Notes: generated by a model from the sequence alone, not told the origin. Counted from the first letter of the stretch, positions 11,502-24,100 are shown. The stretch: DNA of 64,000 nucleotides from Closterium sp. NIES-65 (GCA_948144175.1 CANXME010002316.1:62001-126000), one strand, 5' to 3'. Made by a program: numbers and translations.

Positions 11502-12594
11502 TGTTGGTGTAAGGGCCTAATAAACTCAAGCTATTAAGACTTTATCACACTTAAAACCTCTCCTCGGGGTCACCTCCAAGGGTCCTTGGGTGCCTGGTAC
11601 AAGACCAGCCCCTATCCTCGGGTCCGAGTTTGTAGAGAGAGGGATCAAGAGGGACTAAGTCAAAACAGCAAGAGTACCTTGAACGTCGCGCAGCGTATCG
11701 TGCAGACCGTAAATCGGATTAAGCTGAGAATTTCCTATATCGAAGCTCACTCTAAGAGCTTTAAAATAAGCCAAGTTGCCTCGCGAAAAGTTCTGCCATT
11801 ACGAAGTTATGGCTCGGACAGCGTTTGCCTAGCGTTGGAGTGCTAGCGTACTAGCGTTGACTTGGGTAGCATTCCAACGTCGCACCGCGTAGAAACGAAA
11901 TTCCAGGAAGGGAGGAATTCGCTTGAATCAATTTCACTATATTCAGGTACAAACAGAGAAGGAATAAATAGCTCTAGCTAGCAAGGACCTTGGGAATCAA
12001 CCTGGGAACAACCAGGGATGATCCCAAATAATTCCAAGCAACAGAACCAACCTGGCTGGAAAAAATAGCAGGTGGTACGTTGGTGAACAACCTCTGGTTC
12101 TGTTTTTCCAACCTGGGAAAACAACAACCAGGTTCAGGTCCTAAAAACAGAACCTGTTTTGTCTTTGCCCAACCAGCCAAATGCTGGTTCCGCTGGTTTC
12201 CCCTGGCCCTGTAGCATGCAGATACAGACACACAACATCCTACCTTCACCTAAATTGTACCCCTATAGTGCCTGCCCTGCTACACTATAGTCAACCAAAC
12301 AAAACAGTACAATTTCGAGTTGGATAGAACTGAATCTGCGCAATCAAGTATGCCGAACCGCAAAGCTTCCATCTTGGGTTCCTTTGCAAGCTCGTCCTTT
12401 CTGCTTGTACTGTTCATAGCGCGTACAATGTTATGCCGAAGCGCAGATTGTGCGAGTACCTGCAAATGTTTCAAGCGAAAATTGCGAAAGCAAACAATCA
12501 CATGAACATACCATTCACACGCAAATGCATTCGCACACGCATACTTGTACAAACAGACGGCAGGATGTCGTGCAATGTGAATTTGCACCCAACA
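11502..12594 (-). repeat. Complete Copia-A LTR (A2, right)
   Basis: Minus-oriented 1093-bp LTR, TGTTGGTGTAAG to GCACCCAACA on the plus strand. The primer site lies to its left and the gypsy integrase to its right. Confidence 0.92.
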
Positions 12595-14264
12595 AGTTCA
12601 GGATAAATGGTTTTTCATGTGTGCTATCATGTACTGAATTGTTAACCGCAAACTCTACCATGAGTAACAACTCGTCCCAGTTGTCCTGTGTTGGGCTTAT
12701 GAAAGAACGAAGCATCTGTTCGAGAGTGCGGTTAGTCCGTTCCGTTTGCCCATCTGTCTGGGGATGGAACGCTGACGACATCTTAAGCTTCGTTCTTAGT
12801 GTCTCGGTTACTTCACGCCAAAATCAGCTCGTGAAGCACGGGTCGCGATCAGACACTAATACACGTGGCAATCCATGTAGGCGGAACACATGTGTCACGA
12901 ACAACCGAGCAGTATCCTCTACTGACACGTTTGTTGTCGTGGGTACGAAGTGCACCATTTTTGTAAGGCGATCTACAAAGAAAAGTATCGCCGTATACCC
13001 ATCACGGGTTCTTGGGAGGTCGGTGATGAAACCCAGTGAAACGCTTTCCCAAGGTTCACTCGCAATTTCAAGTGGTTGAAGCAAACCACCGGGCTTCTGT
13101 GTGTCCGGTTTGTTACGTGCGCACGTGTCACAACGTGCCACAAACTGTTGGACATCACTACCGACTCCTGGTCACCAATACACATCTCGTAGGGCCCATC
13201 GGGTTTTATTAATGCCCAAGTGTCTCCCATATTTAGTGGCATGCACCTCTTCCAAAATATCGTTCCGCAGATTACTTACCTGAGGTACCGCAATCTCTTT
13301 TGTTCGCCACCAAAGATAGTGTTCCCATGTCAAATGTCTGGTGTTTTGTGGGTTCTGGAACTAGGAATCGATATGATATCCAGTAGGAATTCGTTTCAGA
13401 AAACCACTGAACGCGATCTCGCTCACTTTCGCCGCAGCTAGTATGCCAAACCAGGCAGCAAAAACAGCCGCATGTTCGTTATCGTCAAGTTAAATTGCTG
13501 CCCCTATCGGCTGTCTGCTGAGGGGGTCAGCCAGGTTCGTGGAACCTGCACGATAACAAATGTCGAAACTGAACCCACTAAGAAGTTCAGCCCAACGGGC
13601 CTGACGGCGAATGAGGGTAGCTTGGGTAGAAAAACATGTGTTCGGACAATGGTCAGTGGTGATCACGAACTCTACCCCTTCCAAGTAACATCGCCATGTT
13701 CTTAGTGCATGCACGACAGCCAACAACTCTTGTTCGGTCGCCGTGTAGCGTTGCTCTGTCGGGGAGAGTTTTCTACTCTTAAATGCCACAGGGCGTCCTT
13801 CTTGCAGGAGTACTGCAACCAGTCCTACCGTCGAGGCGTCCGTAACTATCTCATATGGTTTCTGTCGGTTTGGCCACCAAAACTGGTGCATTACTTAATT
13901 TATGCTTGACCTCTTCGAAGGACTTTTGGCACTGTGGAGTCCACTCCCATGTGCACCCTTTCCGGGTCAATGCCGCGAGGGGAGCAACTATCGTGGAATA
14001 ATTTTCCAAGAAGCGACGAAAATAATTCGCCAGGCCCAGGAATAATCGAACTTGGCCAACGTCACGTGGGACGGGCCACTCCTGGACAGCTGCTACCTTC
14101 TTGGGGTCCACTTTCAATCCGTTATGCCCCACCACGTGCCCCAAATACTCCAGCTCACGTTTGTAAAAATGGCATTTCCACAAACGTGCGCAATATTTAT
14201 GCTCGCGTAATTTTTCGAGAATCCATTTCAGGTGTTCCGTATGCTCGTCTTCGGTTTTTGAGTA
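12595..14264 (-). pseudogene. Gypsy RT end, RNase H and integrase remnant
   Basis: On the minus strand from 14264 down: the end of RT (RELEYLGHVV and the VRLFLGLANYFRRF block), then RNase H (VTDASTVGLVAVLLQE, with the TEQELLAVVHALRTWR block). Integrase follows with CDTCARNK (end of the HHCC zinc finger), a core starting GFITDLPRTRDGYTAI and the FHPQTDGQTERTNRTLE block. These are standard Ty3/gypsy signatures. The C-terminal end is lost at the A2 LTR, so presence of a chromodomain cannot be judged. The frame carries several breaks. Confidence 0.9.
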
Positions 14265-15358
14265 TGTTGGTGTAAGGGCCTAATAAACTCAAGCTATTAA
14301 GACTTTATCAAACTTCAAACCTCTCCGCGGGGTCACCTCCAAGGGTCCTTGGGTGCCTGGTACAAGACCAGCCCCTATCCTCGGGTCCGAGTTTGTAGAG
14401 AGAGGGATCAAGAGGGACTTAGTCAAAACAGCAAGAGTACCTTGAACGTCGCGCAGCGTATCGTGCAGATCGTCGATCAGATTAAGCTGAGAATTTTCTA
14501 TATCGAAGCTCGCTCCAAGAGCTTTAAAACTGAACCATGTTGCCTCCAAAAAATTCTGCCATTACGAAGTTATGGCTCGGACAGCGTTTGTCTAGTGTTG
14601 GAGTGCTCGCATACTAGCGTTGACTCGGGTAGCATTCCGCCGTCGCACCGCGTAGACACGAAATTCCAGCAAGGAAGGAATTCGCTTGGATCAAATTTAC
14701 TATATCTAGGTACAAACAGAGAAGGAATAAATAGTTCTAGCTAGCAAGGACCTTGGGAATGAACCTGGGAACAACCAGGGATGATCCCAAATAATTCCAA
14801 GCAACAGAACCAACCTGGCTGGACAAAACAGCAGGTGGTAGGTTGGTAAACAACCTCTGGTTCTGTTTTTCCAACCTGGGAAAACAACAACCAGGTTCAG
14901 GTCCTAAAAACAGAACCTGTTTTGTCTTTGCCCAACCAGCCAAAAAATGGTTCCGCTGGTTTCCCCTGGCCCTGTAGCATGCAGATTCAGAGAAACAACA
15001 TCCAATCTTCACCTAAATTGTACCCCTATAGTGCCTGCCCTTCTACACTAAAGTCAATCAAACAAAACAGTACAATTTCGAGTTGGATAGAACTGAATCC
15101 GCACAATCAATTCTACCGAACCGCAAAGCTTCCATCTTGGGTTCCTTTGCGAGCTCGTCCTTTCTGCTTGTACTGTTCATAGCGCGTACAATGTTGTGCC
15201 AAAGTGCACAATGCGCGAGTACCTGCAAATGCTTCAAGCGAAAATTGCGAAAGCAAACAAACATACGAACATTCCATTCACACCCAATTGCATTCGGACA
15301 CACATACTCGTACAAAACAGACGGCAGGATGTCGTGCAATGTGAATTTGCACCCAACA
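14265..15358 (-). repeat. Solo Copia-A LTR, TSD GAGTA
   Basis: Complete 1094-bp minus-oriented LTR inserted in gypsy RT. The duplication GAGTA is perfect (14260-14264 and 15359-15363). Confidence 0.95.
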
Positions 15359-15747
15359 GAGTATACCAGGATATCATCGAGGTATACAAAGACGAACTGG
15401 CCAATCGCATCATGAAACACGTCGTTCATCGCCCTCTGGAAAGAGGCCGGAGCGTTGGTCAAGCCAAAACTTAAGACACGCCACTGAAAATGGCCGAACG
15501 GCGAACGGAAAGCCGTCTTTGGAACATCGTCCTCTGTTATAGGCAATTGGTCATAGCCTTGCGCCAAATCCAGTGCACTGAACCATTGCGCACCCTGCAG
15601 TGGATCAAATATATCTTCTATCCGAGGAAGTGGATATCTATTTTTTATCGTAATTTTATTCAGGGCTGGATAATCGTCGCACATGCGTAATCCACCGCCC
15701 TTCTTGTGAGCAAACAATATAGGTGCTCCATACGGGGACGCGCTGGG
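15359..15747 (-). pseudogene. Gypsy RT fragment
   Basis: Minus-strand RT core: LRMCDDYPALNKITIKNRYP, FSALDLAQGYDQLPI, the FRSPFGHFQWRVLSFGLTNA block and the catalytic YLDDILVYS. It lies between two solo Copia-A LTRs and is the direct continuation of the gypsy RT on either side of the left LTR. Confidence 0.92.
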
Positions 15748-16840
15748 TGTTAGTGTAAGGGCCTAATAAACTCAAGCTATTAAGACTTAATCAAACTTAA
15801 ATCCTCTCCTCGGGGTCACCTCCAAGGGTCCTTGGGTGCCTGGTACAAGACCAGCCCCTATCTTCAGGTCCGAGTTTGTAGAGAGAGGGATCAAGAGGGA
15901 CTAAGTCAAAACAGCAAGAGTACCTTGAACGTCGCGCAGTGTATCCTGCAGACCTTCAATCAGATTAAGCTGAGAACTTTCTATATCGAAGCTCGCTCTT
16001 GGAGCTTTTAAATAAACCAAGTTGTCTCGCGAAAAGTTCTGCCATTACGAAGTTATGGCTCGGACAGCGTTTGCCTAGTGTTTGAGTGCTAGAGTACCAG
16101 CGTTCACTCGGGTAGCATTCCGCCGTCGCACCGCGTAGAAACGAAATTCCAGGAAGGGAGGAATTCGCTTGAATCAAATTGACTATATCCAGGTACAAAC
16201 AGAGAAGGAATAAATAGTTCTAGCTAGCAAGGACCTTAGGAATGAACGTGGGAACAACCAGGGATGATCCCAAATAATTACAAGCAACAGAACCAACCTG
16301 GCTAGACAAAACAGCAGGTGGTAGGTTGGTTAACAACCTCTGGTTCTGTTTTTCCAACCTGGGAAAACAACAACCAGGTTCAGGTCCTAAAAACAGAACC
16401 TGTTTTGTCTTTGCCCAACCAGCCAAAAGCTAATTCTTCTGGTTTCCCCTGGCCCTGTAGCATGCAGATACAGACAAACAATATCCAACCTTCACCTAAA
16501 TTGTACCTCTATAGTGCCTGCCCTGCTACACTATAGTCAACCAAACCAAACAGTACAATTTCGAGTTGTATAGAACTGAATCTGCACAATCAATTCAACC
16601 GAACCGCAAAGCTTCCGTCTTGGGTTCATTTGCGAGCTCCTCCTTTCTGCTTGTACTATTGATAGCGCGTACAATGTTGTGCCAAAGCGCACAATGCGCG
16701 AGTACCTGCAAATGCTTCAAGCGAAAATTGCGAAAGCTAACAAACACACGAACATTCCATTCACAACCAAATGCATTCGCACACGCATACTCGTAGAAAC
16801 AGACGGCAGGATGTCGTGCAATGTGAATTTGCACCCAAAA
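15748..16840 (-). repeat. Solo Copia-A LTR, TSD CTGGG
   Basis: Minus-oriented LTR of 1093 bp in gypsy RT. The perfect duplication CTGGG (15743-15747 and 16841-16845) fixes both edges. Confidence 0.93.
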
Positions 16841-16880
16841 CTGGGTTCTATCCATCCCTTCCTTAGGTATTCCTCAATTT
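16841..16880 (-). pseudogene. 40-bp gypsy island between two solo LTRs
   Basis: Short gypsy segment left between the minus-oriented LTR ending at 16840 and the plus-oriented LTR starting at 16881. It falls in the protease-RT interval of the host element. Confidence 0.75.
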
Positions 16881-17974
16881 TGTTGGGTGCAAATTCACAT
16901 TGCACGACATCCTGCCGTCTGTTTGTACGAGTATGCGTGTGCGAATGCATTTGGGTGTGAATGGTATGTTTGTGTGTTTGTTTGCTTTCGCAATTTTCGC
17001 TTGAAGCATTTGCAGGTACTCGCACAATGTGCGCTTCGGCATAACATTGTACGCGCTATGAACAGTAGAAGCAGAAAGGACGAGCTCGCAAAGGAACCCA
17101 AGATGGAAGCTTTGCGGTTCAACTTACTTGATTGCGCAGATTCAGTTCTATCCAACTCGAAATTGTACTGTTTTGTTTGGTTGACTATAGTGTAGCAGGG
17201 CAGGCACTATAGGGGTACAATTTAGGTGAAGGTTGGATGTTGTTTGTCTGTATCTGCATGCTACAGGGCCAGGGGAAACCAGCGGAACCAGCATTTGGCT
17301 GGTTGGGCAAAGACAAAACAGGTTCTGTTTTTAGGACCTGAACCTGGTTGTTGTTTTCCCAGGTTGGAAAAACAGAACCAGAGGTTGTTTACCAACCTAC
17401 CACCTGCTGTTTTGTCCAGCCAGGTTGGTTCTGTTGCTTGGAATTATTTGGGATGATCCCTGGTTGTTCTCAGGTTCATTCCCAAGGTCCTTGCTAGCTA
17501 GAACTATTTATTCCTTCTCTGTTTGTACCTGGATATAGTGAAATTGATTCAAGCGAATTCCTTCCTTGCTGGAATTTCGTTTTCTACGCGATGCGACGGC
17601 GGAATGCTACCCGAGTCAACGCTAGTATGCTAGCACTCCAACGCTAGGCTAACGCTGTCCGAGCCATAACTTCGTAATGGCAGAACTTTTCGCGAGGCAA
17701 CTTGGCTTATTTTAAAGCTCTTAGAGTGAGCTTCGATATAGCAAATTCTCAGCTTAATCCGGTCGACGGTCTGCACGATACGCTGCGCGACGCTCAAGGT
17801 ACTCTTGCTGTTTTGACTAAGTCCCTCTTGATCCCTCTCTCTACAAACTCGGACCCGAGGATAGGGGCTGGTCTTGTACCAGGCACCCAAGGACCCTTGG
17901 AGGTGACCCCGAGGAGAGGTTTTAAGTGTGATAAAGTCTTAATAGCTTGAGTTTATTAGGCCCTTACACCAACA
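16881..17974 (+). repeat. Solo Copia-A LTR, TSD AATTT
   Basis: Complete 1094-bp plus-oriented LTR with perfect duplication AATTT (16876-16880 and 17975-17979). Over the stretches I compared by eye it is identical to the 5' LTR of A5 at 31491, so it belongs to the same young subfamily. Confidence 0.95.
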
Positions 17975-18780
17975 AATTTGTTGTTTAGCCTTCTCGTACT
18001 CAGCTGGACTGAGGCAATACGGAGGTCTAAACGGTGGTGCATTTCCTGGTTCCACCGGGATGGTGTGGCCAACTGCACGGTAGGAGGTAACCCGTCCGGA
18101 ATTGGCTCGAAAATGTCAGAATATTCCTCTGCCAACGCCTTCATTTGAGGTGGGAAATCCTCAATTATATGTGAAGTAGTTGGTTCGGAGTCTAGCTGTA
18201 CAACAAAAGGTGTATCAGCTCCCTTGAGATGCTCTTTGAATTGGACAGCCGACGCAAAGCGTACGTCAAGAGCTAATGTTTGAGGTTTGTCGTCCAGTGC
18301 TTTGCGCTTTGGGACTTGCCCTTGAAACGTCGTCCCATTTTTTGTGAAGGAAAGCGTGTTATCTTGGAAATTTAATATCACCTCATTAGGCCGCAGCCAA
18401 TCCATTCCCAAGACAATGTCTACACCTGCTAGTAGGGGTAAGACAAAAACGCTGATGGTCTCCTGATATCCTTGGATATCCAGGTTGATCAACGCATGTC
18501 CTCTGCATGGAATGATCCTGTCATCCTCTAGGGGGATAGAACAAGATGGTCCTTGAACAATAACATTCAAATATCCCATCCACTTCTCATCGATCAATGA
18601 CGCAGATGTTCCTGTATCAACCAGGATCGAGGCACTGCGACCATTTACGCGACCCGAAAACAAAAGGTTTTGCTGATGTTTGGGTCGAATAGGACATGTT
18701 GTAGTATTAGTGGGAGGCAAATAGTATGCCTTAATGCCGTGCTTGCTACATCCAAACGAACGAGCTTGTGTCCACCACAC
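17975..18780 (-). pseudogene. Gypsy protease and linker to RT
   Basis: Minus-strand frame with a retropepsin block, SASILVDTGTSASLID (catalytic DTG near 18615) and VDIVLGMDWLRPNEVILNF, typical of Ty3/gypsy. The linker EEYSDIFEPIPDGLPP that normally precedes RT follows. Its C-terminal side is cut by the solo LTR ending at 17974. Confidence 0.88.
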
Positions 18781-19154
18781 ATGGTGTCCCTTATATCACT
18801 GCGCTAACACGCTCCATCCTTGAAGTGCTCGAAACAATTTACCTCGAACTGTGCCCGTTACCATTCCAACCGCAATTAGAGGGTGCGCTTGAGTGCAACA
18901 ACCCACCACATCCATTATCCAAGGCAAATTTTGGTGATCACAAAATATAATTGAGAATTTATCTCGTAGTGACTCAAGTGTGATATTTACCTGTGGGTGA
19001 AATCGAGAGGCAAACAAAGAACTTCTATTAAAAGAAAATGCATACACACATGCAATTTTGCAATCAACAAGGCATTCGAGTTTCAACAACTCCTCATCCC
19101 GCAGGACCACTGCCTCATCCTCTCGGTCTACTATGCCCGCTAGGTACCCACCCC
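18781..19154 (-). other. Gypsy interval between gag and protease, unassigned
   Basis: About 370 bp between the zinc-knuckle region and the protease. It is more AT-rich than its neighbours and shows no recognisable domain. It could be a fast-evolving linker or a small insertion. Confidence 0.45.
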
Positions 19155-19992
19155 CTAGTTGGGCTTTGCAAAATCTTGCTGGCTGCCCGAGGGGCTACTA
19201 CCGTCATTGCGCCTGCTGTCCATCTTAGCCTTGCCAGAGTACTTCACCGACTTGCGGTGGCGGCACTCATAGCCCTTGTATCCAGGCTTGCCGCACTTGA
19301 AGCAGCTTTGGACATTGCTTGGTCCACCCTCGTTGACCTTCTTGGCCTTGTGGTCAGCCTGCTGCCCCTGTTGGAAGGGCCTCTTGTAGTTCCCGCCCTT
19401 CCAAGGCGTTCCCTGCTGCCTTCCACTTGGACCCGCAGTGCTAGAAGACGGCCTTGATGCCTGCTGCGGCTGGGTAGTGGTTTTGGCATAAGCACGGAAG
19501 TGCTTATCAATGGTCCCCACCACACGCTTCACGTGATCTTAGAACCTCCATGCCCCCCCAGCCCCATCCGTCATATGCATGTTCTTGAGGTGCTCAGGCA
19601 GCCCCCTGAAGAACAGATGGATCTTTTCGCCTTCGCTCATACGTTCTGCCGGTTTCTGGAGCACCCAGATTTCATCGAACTCCACGGCGTACTGCTGCAC
19701 TGTGTAGTTCCCGCACTGCAGCTTCTCAAGGCGACTGCGCACCTCCACCTGGGTCGGCTGGACCTGGAAAGCTTGCTTGAGTGCAGAGGCGAATTCCTCC
19801 CACCCAAACAGCTTCCTATCCGCCTCAGCCTGGATCTTGCTGCCATACACCAGTCGCTGTGCATTCTGGTCCAGCACGGTGGTGGCAGCGACGCGAGCGT
19901 CGTCCTGGACCTTGTGCGTCTTGAACAGGTCGGACATTATTGAGAACCACGCAGCCACGTCCGTCTTGCCATGGATGAATGGCAGCAGAATG
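19155..19992 (-). pseudogene. Gypsy gag remnant with zinc knuckle
   Basis: Minus-strand gag sequence with the capsid-type block ERMSEGEKIHLFFRGLPEHL, a basic Gln/Ser-rich stretch and one zinc knuckle, CFKCGKPGYKGYECRH, near 19290. The N-terminal end is cut off by the Copia-A LTR at 19993, and I do not find its continuation in the window. Broken. Confidence 0.88.
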
Positions 19993-21086
19993 TGTTGGGT
20001 GCAAATTCACATTGCACGACATCCTGCCGTCTGTTTGTACGAGTATGCGTGTGCGAATGCATTTGCGTGTGAATAGTATGTTCGTGTGTTTGTTTGCTTT
20101 CGCAATTTTCGCTTGAAGCATTTGCAGGTACTCGCACAATGTGCGCTTCGGCATAACACTGTACGCGCTATGAACAGTACAAGCAGAAAGGACGAGCTCG
20201 CAAAGGAACCCAAGATGGAAGCTTTGCGGTTCGGTTGAATTGATTGTGCAGATTCAGTTCTATCCAACTCGAAATTGTGTTGTTTTGTTTGGTTGACTAT
20301 AGTGTAGCAGGGCAGAGACTGTAGGGGTACAATTTAGGGTGAAGGTTGGATGTTGTTTGTCTGTATCTGCATGCTACAGGGCCAGGGGAAACCAGCGGAA
20401 CCAGCATTTGGCTGGTTGGGCAAAGACAAAACAGGTTCTGTTTTTAGGACCTGAACCTGGTTGTTGTTTTCCCAGGTTGGAAAAACAGAACCAGAGGTTG
20501 TTCACCAACCTACCACCTGCTATTTTGTCCAGCCAGGTTGGTTCTGTTGCTTGGAATTATTTGGGATCATCCCTGGTTGTTCCCAGGTTGATTCCCAAGG
20601 TCCTTGCTAGCTAGAGCTATTTATTCCTTCTCTGTTTGTACCTGAATATAGTGAAATTGATTCAAGCGAATTCCTCCCTTCCTGGAATTTCGTTTCTACG
20701 CGGTGCGACGGCGGAATGGTACCCGAGTCAACGCTAGTACGCTAGCACTCCAACGCTAGGCTAACGCTGTCCGAGCCATAACTTCGTAATGGCAGAACTT
20801 TTCGCGAGGCAACTTGGCTTATTTTAAAGCTCTTAGAGTGAGCTTCGATATAGGAAATTCTCAGCTTAATCCGATTTACGGTCTGCACGATACGCTGCGC
20901 GACGTTGAAGGTACTCTTGCTGTTTTGACTTAGTCGCTCTTGATCCCTCTCTCTACAAACTCGGACCCGAGGATAGGGGCTGGTCTTGTACCAGGCACCC
21001 AAGGACCCTTGGAGGTGACCCCGAGGAGAGGTTTTAAGTGTGATAAAGTCTTAATAGCTTGAGTTTATTAGGCCCTTACACCAACA
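19993..21086 (+). repeat. 5' LTR of A3
   Basis: Complete 1094-bp LTR, TGTTGGGTGC to CACCAACA, bordered by gypsy gag on the left and a primer site on the right. Confidence 0.95.
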
Positions 21087-21089
21087 AGC

Positions 21090-21101
21090 TGGTATCAGAG
21101 C
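21090..21101 (+). other. Primer binding site of A3
   Basis: TGGTATCAGAGC, complementary to the 3' end of initiator tRNA-Met, three bases after the LTR. Confidence 0.88.
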
Positions 21102-21132
21102 TGCGTTATAGTGATCCTCGATATAGGTAGCT

Positions 21133-24100
21133 ATGGCGGGCAACACCTCGGCGGTAGCTGGTGAATCTTCAGCCCAAGATCGTAGCGGCAGCCATGATTC
21201 TGGTGTTTCTGCGCCAAGGGGAGCGCGAACAAGCCAGGGCTCGCTGATCAAGGAGGTGCTGAAGAATTTCACCGTCAAGAAGTTCAATGGTGAGGGCTAT
21301 GACGATTGGGCCTGGGAAATGCAACTTTATTTCCGTCAGATCGGTTTGCTGAAACTAATGATTGGGGAGGAGCCTAGACCGAGTGACCCCGCCCTTCAGG
21401 AAGATTGGGACGAGCGCGCCTCGGCTGGCTACTACTTGATGTCGCAGAGTTTGGAGCTGAACCAGCGTCACCACGTCATGCACCTGCTGCCGGAGGTTGA
21501 GTGCGGTCCGAAGGCGTGGACGGTGTTGAAGGAGCTGCACGCCCCTACCTCCGTCGCTGCGACGCTCATGATGGAGAGGGAGCTGTCCGCGTTGCGCCTA
21601 AGCGAGGGAGAGCCGGTACAACCCATCCTGGACAAGATGCGTGATCTCTACGCGAAGCTGGCGATCGCGGGAATCACCTACCCGGAGCAGACCAAGTGCC
21701 TGAAGATGCTCTCGCTGCTGCCGGAATCGTGGCTTCAATTCACGAGCGGATTGAGCCTGCCGCACAACCAGAGCTTGTGGACGCTCGAGTGGGTGGGGAC
21801 GAAGATTCTGGAGGAGGACTTCCGTCGCCGCCAACTGAGAGGTGGAGACGATGGCAGCAGCGGCTATGGGATGCAAGGGAGCCGACGTGGCAAAGGACGT
21901 GGCTTCGGTGGTGCTGGACGCGGTGCAAAGAAAGACGACGACTCCAACGACCAACAAGGAGGTACCGGTTGGGGTCGCGGTGCGAAATCTGGACGTGGGG
22001 GCAAGTCGGGTGCTGGTGGCAAAATGAAAGGGAGTTGCTGGTATTGTGAGAAGGAAGGGCACCCCTGGTTTTTGTGCTATAAGAAACCCGATGGATGGAC
22101 CCCCCAGAATCGTCACCAGGATGGCGGCGCGCGGAGGAACCAGAAAAACGGCGCGAGCATGGTCGCTGATTCGTCCGACAACAACCCGAAGAGCAACGGC
22201 GGTGCGGAAAAGAAGAAGGAGCGCACCGCGGGCCAGTTCTTCCATATTGGAGAGCAAGGGGAGCAGGGGGAGCAAGGAGACGCATCTGCTAAGGTTGGAG
22301 CAGAGCTGCACCCCTTGGACTATTGGGTGTTGGACACAGGCGCTGCTTGGACAATGACGCCGCGCAAGGACCTGCTGGACGACGTACGCGCCGCACCGAT
22401 TAACGAGGTGTGCTCTGCCTCTGGACACATGTTGAAGGTGGCTGGTGCGGGACGAGCTGCGTTTAAGGGAGCGGATGGCAAGCCGGTGGTGCTGCACGAC
22501 GTTCTTCTTGTTCCTGAACTCAAGGCCAACCTCATCTCCCTCCGTAAGCTTGGCAAGTCTGGGGTGAGCACTAGCACGGATGGGGCACGCACTTATAAGG
22601 GGAAGCTGGGCAATCGGATGCTTTGGGATCTGCACGAGAGCAAGGACGTGTACAGATCTATGTGGCAGCTGCCGGTTCTGGCGTGGCACGGTGGGGGGCA
22701 GGCTGGAGAGGGGTCTGCATCCCAGGGGGAGTGCAACGCCGTTGGAGGGGTTGGTGTGAAAGTGTCGGCCAGATCTGGGGAGACAGATTGGGCAACTGCA
22801 CACCGACGTTTGGGGCATGTGGCAATGCCTTTGCTGAAGCAGCTGGAGAAGGATGGAGCCGTTAAGGGCTTGAAGCAGAACGGACAACCACCCGATGATA
22901 ACTGTGAAATTTGCCTCCTTTCAAAGTTCACCCGTTTCCCCTTCCATAGTGTGGCTGGCAGGAGCAAAAAGCCGTTGGAGCTGGTCCACATGGACATGGT
23001 GGGGCCGCTGCCGGTGCAAGGGCACAAGGGAGAGTGGTACTTCCTAACCATAGTGGATGACTGGAGCAGGCTAATGTGGGCGTATCCACTGAAGCAGAAA
23101 GATCACGCCGCCTCCACGATTCGGGACGATTGGCTGCCGTTCGTGGAGAAGCAAGCGGAGTGTGTGGTGAAGCGGATTAGGACAGATCGGGGTGGTGAGT
23201 TCCTTGGAGCTGAGATGACGGCCTGGCTCAAGAAGCAGGGCATCCAGAGGGAGCTGACCACGGCTTACACCCTACAGTCCAACGGTGTAGCAGAACGGGC
23301 GAACCGGACAATTCTAGAGACAGCTAGGGCGCTGCTCATAGAATCTGGGCTGGGCAACTTGATGTGGCCCCATGCTGTTCGGCACGCTACCGTCGCTAGG
23401 AACAGGGTACTCACAAAGGTTGGGGATGACTCGTGGGTGCCGTTGGAGAGGTGGCTTGGGAGGAAGCCGCCGGTGGACATGCTGAGGGTGTTCGGTTGCA
23501 TGGCAGTCGCCCACGTCCCCAAGACCTACCGCAGTAAGTTGGGGGCAAGTGCAATCTTGTGTGTGCATTTGGGGCTGGCTGCTGAGAGCAAGGGATGGGC
23601 GCTGTGGGAACCTTCCAAGGGTGTGTTGTTTGACAGCAGGGATGTAAAGTTTGTTGAGGGCATGATGTATGGGAGCTGGGAGAAACAGCCGGAGGCCAGG
23701 GTGTCCCAGCAGATGGAGCAGTTCACCATGCAACTGGACCTGACTCCTAGTGTGTGGGAGGAGGGAGAGGAGGCAGCTGCAGAGGGTGGTGATAAAGAGA
23801 AGGTGCAGGAGGCACCTGCTGGTGGAGGTGAGGGGTAGAGACTAGCGGTAGCACTAGTGGAGCTGCTGGATCCGAGGGAGGAGAGCAGCTGCACGGGAAA
23901 ACTAAGAAGCCGAAGGGTGTTATTATGAAGGGATGGGAGACACCCGTCTCCAAGCCAGGACGTACCAGTATGGCTACTAAGAAGCTGACTGCAGGAGCTG
24001 ATGTAGCGGAGCAGCAGCTTGGGACCGAGGAGGCATTGCTGATTCTACCGCATGGCTATGATCCGGATGAGGAGGATGAACCTGCCTACTGTTTTCTTGC

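Larger units (their letters stand above)
10832..12594 (-). mobile_element. Copia-A element A2, strongly reduced remnant
   Basis: Minus-oriented copy with part of one LTR, a short stretch of leader and gag start with the primer site (GCTCTGATACCA on the plus strand, 11487-11498), and a complete second LTR. Nearly all of the body is missing. The left flank (GGAAT, in the minisatellite) and right flank (AGTTC, in the gypsy element) do not match, so the two ends probably come from different insertions. Confidence 0.85.
12595..19992 (-). mobile_element. Ty3/gypsy element, broken, cut by three solo LTRs
   Basis: Minus-strand fossil. From high to low coordinates it shows gag with a zinc knuckle, protease, RT, RNase H and integrase. 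RT before integrase is the Ty3/gypsy order, opposite to the copia elements around it. No gypsy LTR is visible: the gag side ends at a Copia-A LTR (19993) and the integrase side at A2 (12594). Three solo Copia-A LTRs interrupt it. It is the oldest layer of this part of the window. Confidence 0.9.
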
